A stretch of 64,000 nucleotides of DNA, taken from the NCBI GenBank assembly GCA_026182355.1, contig JAPFBL010000104.1, positions 2,969,501-3,033,500 of the forward strand. The letters run 5' to 3'. The notes beneath the pieces were generated by a model. That model was given only the letters and a program-made list of their open reading frames with translations, was not told where the DNA came from and searched no databases. The DNA comes from Hermatobates lingyangjiaoensis. Its lineage: Eukaryota > Arthropoda > Insecta > Hemiptera > Hermatobatidae. Below are positions 21,001-34,805 of the stretch, in pieces. The first letter of the stretch is position 1; the number at the start of each line of letters is the position of its first letter. Made by a program: the position numbers and the translations under genes.

Positions 21001-24000
21001 CATTGATGCCTCAGAATTTTTTTTAAAAGAGACTCTAAACAGAAAAGTGTTATTAATATTTAACTGACAACTGATTCAATTAATGTACATTCTAAATTCA
21101 ATTAACCAAACTATATAAAGGCCAAAGGATACAATATACAAGTTTAACAAAGTACATCATGAATTCAAAATACATGTCCCATAATTTTCGTAACGTTGAG
21201 TAAAATATTATTTTTCTGCCAGTACTTTGGCAGAGGCAAGTACTTTTAAATAATTAATGTAATTTATAAACATAGACAAATATTTACTATACTAAATTAA
21301 TGACATATTTTTCTTTAAAGAAATTTTAACTGTATAAAACAAATAAAGTTTAAAAATTATATGAAAGTGTCAACTGCAATCATTTTATTTGTATAAATAG
21401 AGATAATAATTGTTATTAATTGCAAACACCAATTAATAGTACGATACCCAAGTAGTAACAATAAAACATGTTTATGTATGACATGAAAAGTCACAAATAG
21501 AATATATAACAATCACCGAATTATGACAAAAAAAAAAAAATAATCACAAATCATGATAGTTTTCTTTCAAAAGTTCACTCCATACATATATTAACAAAAT
21601 GTTAAACATATTGGGCTAACAAAGTGTTTAAATATGAAAATAGTGTACGTCCGACTTAGCTAGGCTACATTTAATAAATGCTATATTTAAGAAGTGTTTT
21701 TTTCTACCTCAAGGTGTTATGATCCTTTTACCAAGCATATTACGTTACTGGTAAACAGATTCAATACAAAGTTGAGGGTATATAATACATTTCACAATAC
21801 AAAATCATAACCTCTGACCACTTTCTGTATGGTCAAACATAAAAAAATGTGCTAACAAGAATATTGGAAAACAGTATTCATAAAAACGAAAGTTATTTTA
21901 AACATCAATATGATTCGAAACAAGGGTCAAAGGAAAGGATATTATGAATTTCCCGAGAGGAATTTAGTTTATTTTCGAATGGAAACAAACTTAAAAGGAA
22001 CAAAGGGAATGAGATTTGTTCAGGACTATTTGTACTGCCAAAAAATTACCTCAATAAATTTAATAAATAAAATATAATAGCAAGGAGGAAATTTGTTATT
22101 CCTTAGTCAAAATAAAAAATCCATCAGTAGAAATGTGACTGAATAAATGAAGCATTCAGTACCATCCCATAACCTTTTATTTTGGAGGAAATTTATCTGT
22201 TGGTTATAATCACTTGTACAAAGAGAGTTGATATCATAAAGGAATTTATTATCATCTGTTTTATATTTAGGAATTAACTGTCCCATATCAACGCAATAAT
22301 TATACACATAATATACATAACAAAAAAATCATACAAATTTATTTTTCAATCTGTTTAGGATTTGGAGTCACCCGTTTCATGTATACACATTTATGTCTGC
22401 AATATTTTTTGAAACAATGAATAGGATAGGAGGGAGTTTTAGTTTTAAATCTGATAACCTTTTTTAAATTTTAAGGATCAGATCACTGTTTTTATTTTCA
22501 TCTTGTCAATTATTTATCAGTCCACATTTAGTTTAAACGTAAAATACCTATGAGAATGTAATCAGAGAAGGTATAAATGGGTAACCAGTTGAATGGACAG
22601 ATATAAACTTCCCACGGACTTCCTCCATCTCTAATAACTCTTTTCAAATAGCCCAGATAAGTAAATTACGAGTTTCTATTAAAGATCACAAAACAAAATA
22701 TCATCAAAACACTGACAGGTCCAATTAGGGTCCCAATATGGGATCCTAATCATTATTTTATCTTGAATTTTTTCACACATACAAATTCAAATCAGATAAA
22801 TATTGTTATACATAAATAAAATGCATCAAGAAGTAGGACTACAAACCGATAGAACATCATTTTCAAAATTCATTCCACCGTAAGTTCCCTTATTTTTTTA
22901 ATCCCGAAAGTTTAAGTTTGTAACATTTTATAGGTTGTAACTATGCGAATTTTGAGTGTAATTGTTGATTACTATAGAATTTCTTATAATATTATTCCTT
23001 TATACTGCAGGTCTGTGAAAGCATTTTTAAATAATACCGAAATGTCGACTTCGAAACTTTGATTTGACCCTTGAAACTGAACGTTTCCAAATAAATTTGG
23101 ATACATTTTTGATACAGAAAGCGTTTACTCTAGTTTCAGTACCTGATCTAATTGAGGTCTCTTCTTCAGAAATAAACACGGGAAGAGCAACGGAAGAACG
23201 AAAAAAACGTAGACCTTAACTATACGTCAAATTTCAGAAAAATAATAAGTCACTCCTAAATGGATAGGCAACGGTCGAAGTTTTCTGTTTATTTTCAATT
23301 CACAGTTTCTTGTGAAATCATTCTATATATGATATAACTGAATACCAAATCAAATTGAAATGAACACGATAAATTATATCATGGCACACTGAAAACAGCA
23401 ACCTAATACAAAAAAAACTTTATTATGAGTCCACTCGAAACGATCCCATCTCCCGATTACTATCGTATCGAAATACAGAAGTGAGCTCTGTTTCCTTCAG
23501 TGTCTTTTTTCTGTGATCAATATATAAATGAGAAAGGGAGCAATCATCAAGGAAATACAGATATTAAGGACTAAACTTTAGGCCTTTCGAGGTAACTAAG
23601 TATCAGAACTTGTCGGACTTCGATAAACCATTTCCAAACTGGTGTAGGAAAAGTAAATATAGAAAGAATCTAGGCTGGTTGATACTTCCCATAAAATTAA
23701 TAACATCTTCATACCTAATCGTAAAATATTTAATTCTTTTCTTCCATCCAGTCAAAGACTTTAGTATTTCTTTATATTTATACACATTTTTAATATGTGT
23801 TATTAAAACAAAAAATACCGTAACAATAGAATTTAAAAACAATTAAACAAAATTAGGAGTCTCTCAGTACAAAAAACTAAGTCGATTTATCGTATTATTA
23901 TGTAAGAGTTATCATTAGGGTTTCTATCGCCCTTTGTGGTATGATCATGGGAGAATAACTGAGGAAGAAAATATAACATTTTTAATAGATTTCATAATAG

Positions 24001-24279
24001 GAATGACTTAAGTTTCTCCAGAAACTAATACAATTAGCGATATATGACAGTCACTCATACTGTTGTTGAAGTCTTCTTACAATATTGAGTTTCTCAAATT
24101 AATTAATACTATAAGAACAATATTACTGATTTCATCCAAGTTCTTTTTGTGACTTTTCATTCAAGCTAATATAAATATATCTTTATAAAACATACAATGG
24201 CTTTGTCCATATGGAAGCAGAAAATTGTTGCTAAAATGAACAAATAATACCGATTAAGTAAGTGTTCATGTGAGAACAA
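18045..24279. other. Intergenic, repeat fragments only
   Basis: No gene is seen. A loose repeat ('taaacccgaaatgtgtgcaa' type) occurs at about 19060 and 19335. A solo arm of the family 1 hairpin ('cacacttacagtctctga') is at about 20187-20205, and GAAA-type hammerhead remnants are near 20600 and 23460. A patch at 18090-18185 ('ctcgcagtggttgag') looks faintly like a tRNA-derived SINE A box. The 3' end of the zinc transporter mRNA should lie in the last few hundred bases. Confidence 0.45.
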
Positions 24280-27200
24280 CTACTCGTAATTAGCTATAAG
24301 CAGCATGAGCAGGACACCGCCCAGGAGAGCGGTGACTTCTTTGACAGACTGCCAAAACTTGGTGTCAGAAAGAAGATCAGGCATGACTGACACAGTAGCG
24401 ATGTAAATAAAACCACCTGCTGTGAAAGGTAGAATCCAGGCATCGCCGATTCCTTCGCCTGAAACAAATCATTTTCACTCTATAGTTGGGGAATTAGTCA
24501 ACCATACTTTGATTTTATTAGACCTCATAAAATTTATACACTTACAATTAATATTTCTAAATAGATGAAATTGAAGGAACTTTAGCTTCATTTAAAATTA
24601 TCTTAAAAGACCATCAAAACAATGGCTTTTTATGAACTTAGATAGAATAAGGAAAAATATCCCTTATGAAGACGAGCGTCGAAATAATAAATCAGTGTTT
24701 CTTAGTGTTTCCCCCTCTGATTAATTATCCTAGCACACTACAAAAGTATATATATATATATTTGATTGAAATTAAAAACACACCATCTCTTATCTCTCCT
24801 GAAGACGATTCAAACCGAAAATCAGAGACTGTGTTTTTTTTTAATTTCTATATGTTTCTCTATCTATATTGAACTTGTCCATTTCGGATGATATTTACAT
24901 CGAAAAAGTGTATACATAGGATAGGCTATTTGAAGACCAATGAATTGATTATTTTTTGAAGTGAAATAGGAGGTTCTTAAAGTTCTATTCCTTTTCGGGT
25001 CTAATGAACCATACTTAGTGCATCTCTTCAATGGAGTTACCTCTCTCATCATGACAAATATTTGGTGGGCTCACAGTTCCTCTGGGAATCAAAATGTTAC
25101 CATGTGATAACAGCTCCACGCGGAAATCCCTTGGTCCGTTCTTGATTAGTGACATATTCCTGTTGAGACGGTTTCAAACCAATGACGCCTCTGTTGTCCT
25201 GACACTAAATGATATTGAAGACAGCAATAATATCACATTGGCATAAATACTTAAAGGTTTAAATTATAAATTTGTTTCCCTTTTCATGGTGGATGCAGCG
25301 TGTTTAAAAAAAAAAAAGAAAGATCTACCTCTAAATTCCTAAGCTAATAAGAGTAGCAAATTTGTAATTTAATTATGATCTTTGAATACTGTTCTGTAAT
25401 CTTACAATATATTAAATTTTTGTCTAAAATGCATGGGAGAAAAAAATATTTCCCTCAGAATCTGACAACATTGATTCATGTTCCAAATAAAACATTATCA
25501 ATTGTGAAATATAAATTTTATTTCTTTTAATTTAAGTACAATATTGAGGGTTGATCAGAACTAAATTACCTCTTAAGCACAATATTGCATTCACTGTTAT
25601 TGTCTTGTCAAGAAGTGGACAAAATGTAGGAACTTTCTTCGGATATACTATTTTTTGTATTTATTACTCATTGGTTAACTAAAACATTGAACAAGCTAAA
25701 GTAAAAAAAACGCATTATATTACCTAATCCTTCAATGGAGAGTGAAACAAATGTTCCACTTAAAGCACCAATAGCAGTCACTAATTGCAAGGCCATTGCC
25801 TGAAAAAAAAAGAACAGGAATTCATTACAAAACAATTCACAGATCTTTAAACTACTGGAAAGAAAAATAATTAAACATACTAGTTTAAATCGTGACATTT
25901 ATTTTTATAGAACTAGGAACCAGAATACGGATAAATAAACTGAAAAACTATAAATAGAAAAAACTACTGGCCAAAGAAATTTCTTTTTTATTTCATTTAT
26001 AGAATTTTCTACTGCAGTTTTACTTTTCATAGTTAATTGAAAAAAAAGAACTGAAAAGTAATTAACTTCATTTACAAAGTCACAAAAATATTTTATGCAC
26101 TTTCTAATCATTAAATTTGATTAATTCCTCGAGAGTAGCCAACATCCTAAAAATAACAGTCATTCTTTTATGCTACCATTAGTAGAATATTCTCTTCCAT
26201 ATTTAGCATATGCAACAAGCATGGTTATAATGCACCTAATGTTCAAAAAGAATATTATAAATTTATTATTAGATTCTCATTTTTATTTTTTTATAATCAT
26301 TTAGCAAAAAACCTTAAACAGTGATTGGAGGTATATCAATTTCAGTTGCTTAAATTTAAAGTTTCCTGAAGGGAGGATGAATATCACAAGATATTTTCAA
26401 GACCTAATTATTGTACATATTTTCACCATATGTGCATATGATAAGAATAATGATAATTAATGATAAGAATCACTATCAGATTAATCATTATTAAATTAGA
26501 ATCAATCGTTTGCAAAAGTTTTATATATTTACATATAGTAAACTTGACTGTATCCTATGTTTTTCTTTTAAATGAATTGATTCTACCTGTATTTTTTTAG
26601 TTATTTTATTAAATAAACATTCACAACAGGTCTGATTGGTTATAATAATCGTGAAAATGAAATTATGCCGTACGTTTAAATTTATTATACATGTATACAA
26701 TAAAAAAGTGTGGACTCATAATAAAATAATTATGCTTCCGTAATATAACAGGAATTCCTATGTTCTTTCAAGTTTTATAAAACCCTTGTATTTGAGATTA
26801 TCTGAGCCATACCAGATAACAGTGCTATCTGAGGTCCCTTTACCGGCATGTCTGTCTCTATCTCCTAAAGGTAGTTGCTTTTTCCTCCCAAAAAGTGCTT
26901 TCTACTCCTACCTAAAGTGTAGGTTTGCTGCTTAATGAGTGTAACGACTACAATAAAATCATGTAGCTCCTGTACATGTACGTTTGATACTTGTAGGGCG
27001 TCGAGGGTTGCTGACTGGCAGTGTATGCTTGTTTAGTTGAATACAAGAGGTCTGAGATGGGCATATTCAGTAATACTTCTAATACTCCAAATTAAATATA
27101 GTTAATAATAATACCTTTAATGGCTAAAGCAATAACATGCAAATAAAAGTTTGGTCGTGAATGGTTGAAAAACTAGTTTAAAGACTCGTTAAAAGAAGTG

Positions 27201-30200
27201 ATAACGATTCCAAAAAGGCAGAGTGCTGTTTATCAGGCGAAGTTTAATGTAAAGCGCCATGATATACTAAATAATGTTAAGTAATATTGAAACAGGAATT
27301 CTGTTGTAGGATATAACAAAATTTATGAAGCGATATTCTCAAGGAACATCAAATTTGGAAGGAAAACTTACATCTCTAGCTTGCCACTTGTCTATAATGA
27401 ATTGCGAACACCTCAGTGACTTAAGACTTAAAACAACAGATGCCATTGCCGACAGCAATCGCATGTCGTTGAAGATCCACAGAACTAAATGTTTTCAGAT
27501 TATTATGTCATGGCTACTACTCCTAAAAATATCTAAAATTGAGGAGGGAAAATAAAACCGGCTTTTAGATGTATCTAATGATATTACTATTCAATGAATG
27601 CTGTATACCTCAATAATTTATTCCAGCCAAAGTTATAAGAAAGTTAAAAGTTTGAACGTGAATCGTTGAAAGACTAGTTTGAAAACTGGTTAAAAGAAGT
27701 TGTAAACGATTCCAATAAGGTCGGATGGAGTGTGTCAGACCTGCAATTACCGAAGCTCTAAAAGAACATACTAAAATTAGAAAATTAACATCTCCACTTT
27801 TGTTCCAATTGGGACAGATAACGTACATGTGGTAGTAAATATAAATAAACGAGGTCTACCAAAAATTGAGGAAAGTTCTTTCTGCATTGAACGTAATTAA
27901 ATATCACGAGCTATATCATTTATTGTGTGATATTTACTCATGATTAGAATAAGGAATAGAAACACTAAGTCTCTATACAAAAGATCTTATACGTCGACGG
28001 GTTTCGAACACTTAGTGTTCATACTCAGGTTACATATACAATATAAAATATTAATAACAATTCTAAAATTGAATACAGAAAAACTAAACCAAAATATAAA
28101 GTAAAAAAATCTACTCCATATCTCTTTACTATGGCAGGTATGTAAATCTTTTCAGTTTATATTTTGGTTCAGTTTTCTGTATTCAGTTTCACATTTTCTG
28201 TTCATATTTTATAATGTAAATGTAACCTGAGGATGAACCCTAAGTATCTGAATCGCGTCGAAGTTGGATAAAATAATTTGTGTGGAGACTTTCTCTCCAA
28301 CTAGAAACAAGAAAGGTGTTATTATAATCATTAATTAAATGTCTCTTCAGACTCTCAAACAAGAAATCAAGAATATTTCATGCCAGCCACATACAAATTA
28401 TCCGTGTGACAATCAAACTACAGAAAACTATTCAAGGTGATTGATGAAAGGGGGAATTAAAATGTATGCATTAGTGCCAAATTAGATGGCTCCAAATTAA
28501 GCGTCCGCAGCTCAAAGCACTTAGCGGTGAGTTGAATTAAAGTACACTTTACCATATCACGTTAAAGCGAGAGTGTTACATTGCAGAGGGGTTGTCAAAT
28601 ATGTATGAAGATTAAAATAACTTGGTTTTTCTTTTGTTTTTATCTCCTATTTTAGATGAAGATCCTTTCTAGAAGAAGTATAAAAAGGATGACGTTTTAC
28701 TCTAATTATAGTAAATTACTGTATCTGGTAATTTACTGTAATTCACAGATACAGTAAAATTACCAGGTGATTTGAATTTGCTCATATGGTCAGTGCTATC
28801 AAAATCATTGATTCGAGTGTTAAATTTGATCCTCTGGGTGTAATTGTTGAAGATTATATGGACTCAACGCCTTATTTTGGATATCACTTTGAAAATAAGT
28901 TACTTAAGATGTTTACTCACACTAATTAAATTCAATTTAAGTTAATAAAATTGTCAACGAACAAGAAGAGTATTTAGGGAACTAGCACTGAAATTCCCGT
29001 AGATTGCCTACAGTATGAAGATTTTGACAAATAGTAGCCAACAGCTACGGGTCACCAGTTTAAGGATATCATTACTGATCAAGGACCTGGGTCGCCCATC
29101 CCGACGAGAAAAAGCCCTAATATTCGGGCCGGGCCCCACAATGGGAATGGATACCAATTATCAAGAATACTTGCCAATCCGTGTTTCTTACCACTGGTAA
29201 GGGTTGGGCATCTAGCTCCCCCTTGTTCCATGCAAGCGACCACCCGAAAACATTAACTGTTTCTTATACATACAGACGTCAGCTGTGTATGACTGTACGA
29301 CCGCATTCTAACACCACTAGGGTCGTACTCCGGATCTGAGTATTACTGAGCTTGTTATTGAGGTCAGGCAAAGATCAGTGGCCCAGGGATTTTGACAATA
29401 GATGATCGACTCGTACTAATTCGTCATTTTTAGGACTGCCTTATATCCATAAGGATTCGGGTTCCCTACTCCCCAAGGGGCAAGTCTCCCCATTTTCTTA
29501 CGACCCGGTCTCGTTTCCAGAGTGAGTACCAGTCTTCAGGTCCACCTGACAATCGGTGAATCTTACCCAATAGTAAGGGTCAAAGGTATAGCTCCCTCTT
29601 GTTACTATGCGGGCAACCTACCGAGAAGATACTGCTTAGATACTCCCTAGAAAGTCTATTTTCCCTGGGTAAGGAACCACAGCCACCACGAGTTCAACAT
29701 CAACCACGGGGAATGCGGGACAGCCCAAGTAAATCCGAAATGGACATGAACATTAATCTGCCACCATTTCCATCCATGTCGTGTCAATAACCATGGTTTT
29801 TTATTTAATCAATGCTTTAGGTTTCAAATTCTTCGGTAGGTTCCTCTTAAAATAAGATTGCCTCTCTTCGTTTCTTCGAAGAAGACCATATTTACCCACT
29901 TAATGTGTGTAGTATACCTGACCTAAGTTAAAAAAAAATAAACTTATATTAACTTCTGTTTTACATTTGTTCTTTATTGTTTAATTTTGTTTATCATTCT
30001 TTAACTTATTACTTTTATGATTATATTAAATATTTTTACATTGATACTTGTTCATATTTTTATTAATATTTATTTATAATCAACAATATTAATCATTAAT
30101 TAACAAAAAAAGTATAATTATAGTTTGCATTTTTTGTTTTACAATGCTGTCTCTTTATTTATTATGAAATATCTGCAAAAAAATGTATATATTTTAGGGA

Positions 30201-31916
30201 CTACTCATATCTTACAGGAACCCCGACTTAAATCTTTAGAACACATTTTTAACACCAAAGTCCACTGTCTGATATTGTTTCAGTGTCACATACTCCTTTA
30301 TATATCATGTTAATAACATAATATTTCCATTTATTTATATTTCCTTCAATTAATCCCATCATTCTTCTTAATCTGGTTAAACCTTCAGTTGTCATCGATT
30401 TAAGATCTAGATAATCATCAGTATAAACCAGTGTGAGGAGAAAAAAACCAAGTTGAACACTCTAAATATTACAAACATTTTTCTATACTACTACAAAAGC
30501 TATATTTTTTGCATTTAGGTTACCTATTAGGCAACCCTGCTCCCCTGTTTAGTATTATTATATCCTTCCAGCAGTTCACATCTCTTATTTACATATAAAC
30601 ATCCCACGCATAAAAGTTTCATTTCTCAACTAGGTCGAAAAACTTCATCTATTTCTACTACTCTGAACAAGTAATTTTCTTTATTTTCTTGGGTCCAATT
30701 ATGGCACTGACTTCTTATCGTTTCTACCTGCTGGTAGCACGGTTAGTCTAACCGGCAGATGACTTCTATTCACTTCTACTATTCACAGGAGTGGTGGGGT
30801 AAGCCACCATATCCCCATCATCACAACTAGTAGTAAAGTAGGAGTATGTCATCAGAAAATATAAATCCTGAAGGTCTTGAACTTCATCACAGCTTTCCTA
30901 AATCATTTTTTGGTGCAAAGTAATAATGTTCAAAAGCCTAACTAATAGGGAATTACCAATAAATAAAACATAAAAGTACCTTTCTACGACTGCAACCGGA
31001 CTGAATAAGGATAGCAAAATCGCCAATTTCATGAGGAACTTCGTGAAGTAGAATCGTACATGTTGTCATAATTCCTACTCCTTTACCAGCTAGATATGAT
31101 GCACCAATCGCTAATCCATCAGTGAAGTTATGAGTAAAGTCAGCCACCATATTCAAGTAACCAGCAATCTTAATATCTTCTGGAAATTAGGCTAAAATCA
31201 ATTTCACAATAACTGCAAAACAAATATAAAACACAAATTAACAAACCTTGTTTTGCTTTGGATTTCTTGCCTTTATTTGAATCTTTTCGTGAATTTGATT
31301 TCCCATTGACTTCATGTGAATGTCCATGTCCACCTTTCATTAGACGCACAAACTTTTCAACTATGAGAAATGCTAAAATCCCAAACAGGACCCAAAGCCC
31401 CACCGACATACCGGGATGCTCATGACTTTTTCCACTGTCGTGAGAATGAGAATGAGAATGGGATGAAATATGAGAATCATGACCATTCTCATGAGGAGAT
31501 AGGGCGTGGGGTATTAAGTGCAAAAAAGCATCTCCCAGCAGGCCACCGGAGGCAAAACTGAGTAGAACTTTAAGGAAAGGTTCATGTTCTTTGCTATTAT
31601 CTAAGGGAACAAGAAACAGTATTAAAAAAGGGGCGATGCTTACAAGTATGGTAGAACCAAACGCTACCATCCACAATTCAGCATTGTCTTCAAAGGAATT
31701 GAATTTCCAGGTTTCTTTTTCTTTATCCAAGTCCTTAACATTAGCTTGCTTTGAATATTTGTAAGCAGCTGATTCATGGGAATGACCATGATGCTGACTT
31801 GTACACAATGTAGGGCAATTGAAGAATAACAATACCAAAAAGAAAAATAACGCTACTCTAACTTTGAATGAGCTCCTAGTCTGTAATACTGCGAATTGCC
31901 GGTCATCCTTCATCAT
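24280..31916 (-). CDS. SLC39A7: ZIP7-type zinc transporter (SLC39A7/Catsup), complete, 4 exons
   Basis: ZIP7 moves zinc from the ER/Golgi lumen to the cytosol; the fly ortholog is Catsup. Coding exons 31916-31247, 31179-30980, 25799-25724 and 24458-24280 join in frame to give 374 aa, shorter than the human (469) and fly proteins because the His-rich regions are short. In order: signal peptide ([12 protein letters not shown], about residues 21-32), luminal His cluster HHGHSH, membrane segment [14 protein letters not shown], long SHSHSHSHD loop, further membrane segment [18 protein letters not shown], His cluster GGHGHSH, then metal-site motifs HNFTD (240-244) and HEVPHEIGD (269-277), which define the LIV-1 ZIP subfamily. 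The C terminus [13 protein letters not shown] is typical of ZIP7. A second ATG follows directly, so the start may be one codon later. Intron 2 is about 5.2 kb and full of repeats. No damage is seen. Confidence 0.94.
24785..24880 (+). mobile_element. Solo right arm of family 1 hairpin element
   Basis: CTGAAGA, CGATT-ca-AACCG and GAAAATCAGAGACTG (core about 24799-24820) match the right arm of the palindrome at 10.9 kb and the hairpin at 58.7 kb, including the tail 'tatattgaact'. A short TA tract (24747-24760) precedes it and the left arm is missing. It lies in the last intron of SLC39A7. Confidence 0.65.
27160..27735. repeat. Direct repeat pair of about 75 bp, 500 bp apart
   Basis: 'ttaaaagaagtgataacgat' near 27189 recurs, slightly changed, near 27690, with matching flanks ('gttgaaa.actagttt' before, 'aaggc(a)g' after). 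It may be two relics of one repeat family inside SLC39A7 intron 2. I do not recognise the family. Confidence 0.55.
27955..28300. mobile_element. Inverted-repeat insert with hammerhead-like motif, family 2, decayed
   Basis: Left arm, minus strand 28002-28028: CTGAGTA, stem GAACAC-taa-GTGTTC, GAAACCCG. Right arm, plus strand from 28227: CTGAGGA followed by a broken stem and GAATCGCG. The outer arms share 'ttttggt(t/c)(t/c)agttt' and 'atgtaacctga' blocks. The core sequence places it with the inserts at 2.8 and 4.6 kb. It lies in SLC39A7 intron 2. Confidence 0.55.
29190..29640. repeat. G+C-rich diverged duplication
   Basis: A patch at 29190-29265 ('cttaccactggtaagg', then 'agctcccccttgtt') recurs at about 29560-29625 ('cttacccaatagtaagg', then 'agctccctcttgtt'). 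The surrounding 29.0-29.75 kb is clearly richer in G+C than the intron around it. No gene or RNA was recognised; it is probably an old transposon piece. Confidence 0.5.
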
Positions 31917-32494
31917 GAGTGAACAAATTCAAATTTTAAAATCATTTATACAAGTCACAAGTTTTTTTTTAAATTAACGCTTACTAAGATATAAATTTAA
32001 TACAACTGAACTTTCGCTATCTACTAAAATATTTGTAGTTCCGTGCTATCATATCCACGTTTTAAATTATGATCAAGTACGAGATACAGGTTTGCAATAT
32101 CAACAAGAAATTTCCAATAATTTCAATGAATATTAGGACTAACTTATTGAAATTCAGAATTTATAATTTTATTTTGTATCTTATCATAGAGATGTAAATT
32201 TCTAAAATAAAAAGATGTATATTAATGAATATGAAAATTGTGCAGAATAATTTAATTATCTTCACCTCTGTAGGACATTATACTACATACTAACATTATA
32301 ATACATACAAAATTATACCACATACTGAAATCTGTTTCCCGGGGAGTCTACAACAGATTTTACATTGAAACAGCAATACCCCATGATAAACAGCAATAAA
32401 ACATGATAAAGAGGTACAAATAAAATTACCAAGTCATTTTTCTACCTGTTGATTAAGGCGAGAGAAGAAAACATTTGAGGAAAATTAAACGGTA
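31917..32494. promoter_or_regulatory. Shared upstream region between two head-to-head genes
   Basis: The start codon of SLC39A7 (minus strand, 31916) and that of the small plus-strand gene (32495) are 578 bp apart and point away from each other. The promoters of both must lie here or overlap. No TATA box or other core element could be assigned with confidence in such AT-rich sequence. Confidence 0.4.
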
Positions 32495-34314
32495 ATGGCA
32501 GGGGACGAAACTTTAGTTCGGCCATACAGCCTCAAGACTTTAATGCCTGGATGGTAAGTAATTTGTGATATCATTTAGTTTTGACGAGATTATGTTAATA
32601 AATAAGTAATTATTTATCATAATTATACCTGCCTACTGAATTACATTTCATATTTGAAATATATTCATGTCTAGGTAATTGATAAATTAATTAATTTCTC
32701 TTCACATCATTAATAAAATGGTTGTGTCCCTGAAGCAGACATCAAGGTAAAGACAATGTGAGTGCTAAAATGGAACAATGGTCTTTCGATTTGTAACGAA
32801 TTAACTTCATTAAAATTTCACAATGTTTGAATCGGTAAAAGAAAAGAAAACCGAAAGTAAGACACATGGTATGGTACAATGGGGTAGGAAAGGTATTTTA
32901 GAAGTGAAAGTCAAGGAAAACGTTAAGAAAAAACGTTAGACAGGACAGGATGAACAGGCGAGGTAAAAAAAAAATGAAAAACCATCTGTTCTTGGTGAAA
33001 ACCCCTTGGAGAAGTCTTTTACTTGGTTTAATATTTAGTCCTAAATGGTTAAGCATTTTATATTATTTAAATAAACATTAACAATGTTTTAAGTATTTGA
33101 TCTATTAATTTAATTAAAGTTGATGTAATCATATATCATCGATATCAATTTTATACTTTCGCCTGATTAATTTATATTGTGACTTGACGAGGTAGATTTA
33201 TGATTGATTGATAGATATTCGCTAGTCCGTTTTAAAATATTTTTGAAACATATCATATGTATATTATACAGTTACAATTTAGATTTTATATCAAGTGATG
33301 ATTGTGGAATTCTTTTATAACGCTTAGCGCACTTCAAGTCAATAATAATAATAAGCCACCAACCTTATTATATTTTTGAATAACCTGGAATAACTTAAAG
33401 AACTATTTGATTTTCAAATACATATCACGTATTTTACAGTCTAATGTTAGCTAGCAATACAGTCTACACAGATCACAAAACAACCAAAGATTTGAAAATC
33501 GAACCCACATCTTAGTAGCCGAGACGAGACAATAAACCACCTTACTTGCTAATAACTGAATATTAGTTATTAGTTATAAGTGTTAAGCTACCGATGCGCT
33601 CCTTAAATACAGCACAATCAATGAACAAATTTGATCATTTAGAAACCCTTAAAGATAGTAACTAATAATTATGAAAAAACATTACATTTTGAAAAACAAA
33701 CTTTTGAGTATGTGTAGTTGTAAGAAAAACTGCAACCACACGTTTGTCACCGTCGTTATTCATAAACTGACCAATAAAAATGTCGGTATCTTTAGTCAAA
33801 ATCCGTTTGGGAAATATGTGTCAATGGAGTGTAGCAAAAACTGAAGCAGGAAAAGTACCAAAGTGGGATACACCTGGTAATAGGAATTATGTATTAATTA
33901 AATAATTTTAATAGTTTTACTTTAAGAACAGTAGGAAAAAAACTTTCCAGTATTGATGATTGATTGAATTGTAACTGAAAGACTGAATGTTGTCTTTAAA
34001 ATATTGTATAATGATTAAGAGTTGAAATGAAAGCTTCTACTTAAGTTTTTGGTTTGAAAGTAGTTGTTATGTTGTTTAGGCAATGGAATTCCCTGGCTTA
34101 CCCTAAGGACAATGATCCTTACAACAAAAATGAGAAGCAATCCTCGTGCGCTTACAGATCTTCAAGCTACAAAAGGCTTGGCTGGTGGCCGGAGGAGCCT
34201 TTAATAAGCGAGACTCATGCCTCCCAGAAGCAGGCTATCGAGGTCAAAACAGCGTCAAGAAAACAACAAACTTATCCTCTCATCAATGCCGTCACCTTCC
34301 ACAACACATTGTAA
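32495..34314 (+). CDS. Small protein of unknown function, two-exon model
   Basis: Exon 1 (32495-32553) reads MAGDETLVRPYSLKTLMPG and ends at a strong GTAAGT donor in phase 2. The next exon that accepts it in frame is 34080-34314, after 'gttgtttag', giving WQWNSLAYPKDNDPYNK and so on to TAA at 34312-34314. The product has 97 aa and is rich in Lys, Ser and Tyr, with no signal peptide or membrane segment. I do not recognise the family. Another open stretch with its own ATG (33780, MSVSLVKIRLGNMCQWS) lies between; its 33796-33876 part has splice-like borders but the wrong phase for exon 1, so it is left out. The gene faces away from SLC39A7. The exon 1 to exon 2 join is an inference from phase alone. 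Confidence 0.45.
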
Positions 34315-34664
34315 CTCTTCAGTGTCACCTTTGTGACTCACCACATTTGTAGTTAAATTAATCTCAACACCTACCTAGATTCACCGTAGTAGCCTCCATT
34401 AAATAACATTCATATAGTCTTATCAAACAGTGTTCTTAGTAAACATCAGACATACAGTTGAAAAGAAACAATAATTTACGGAAACCAATTTCCATTCACT
34501 CTTCATCAGTAGTTTTAGAAACAGCGTAGGTCGCAAACAGTTTTGCATCAAAAACTTGAAAAGCTTGCCAATTTATATTTTGTTCTTCAATTGTTAATAT
34601 TATATTTAACTATATGCACGTTAATACCTTTACCATAGATATCTGTTTACAATTTGACCAAACC

Positions 34665-34805
34665 TACAATATATATATATCTATATAAATATATACACTT
34701 AAAATAAACTGTGACACATAGACAGAAACATAACAAAGACTCACTTTTCAATATTTCGACTGTAATGGCGGTCATCCTCAGGAGAAGTGAATTGACGGAG
34801 GGACG
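34665..34805 (-). mobile_element. Hammerhead-like repeat fragment, family 3
   Basis: Minus strand 34754-34781 has CTGAGGA, stem GACcgccattacaGTC, GAAATATTG, followed by 'aaaagtgagtctttg' and a tail that ends in TA-rich sequence near 34670. It is the same family as the fragment at 5.85-5.9 kb, where the stem pairs better (GACCG with CGGTC) but the CTGANGA half is lost. Confidence 0.6.

Noticed and set aside
23603..23846. Overlapping frames of 78-79 codons on both strands
   Set aside because: They mirror each other over AT-rich sequence, with no recognisable motif or splice context.
31370..31561. Plus-strand frame of 63 codons
   Set aside because: It is the antisense shadow of the His-rich loop of SLC39A7.
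33796..33876. 81 bp exon-like stretch with AG before and GT after, open in one frame
   Set aside because: Its phase (1-1) fits neither the exon at 32495 nor the one at 34080 or 37013. It could belong to a transcript I cannot reconstruct.
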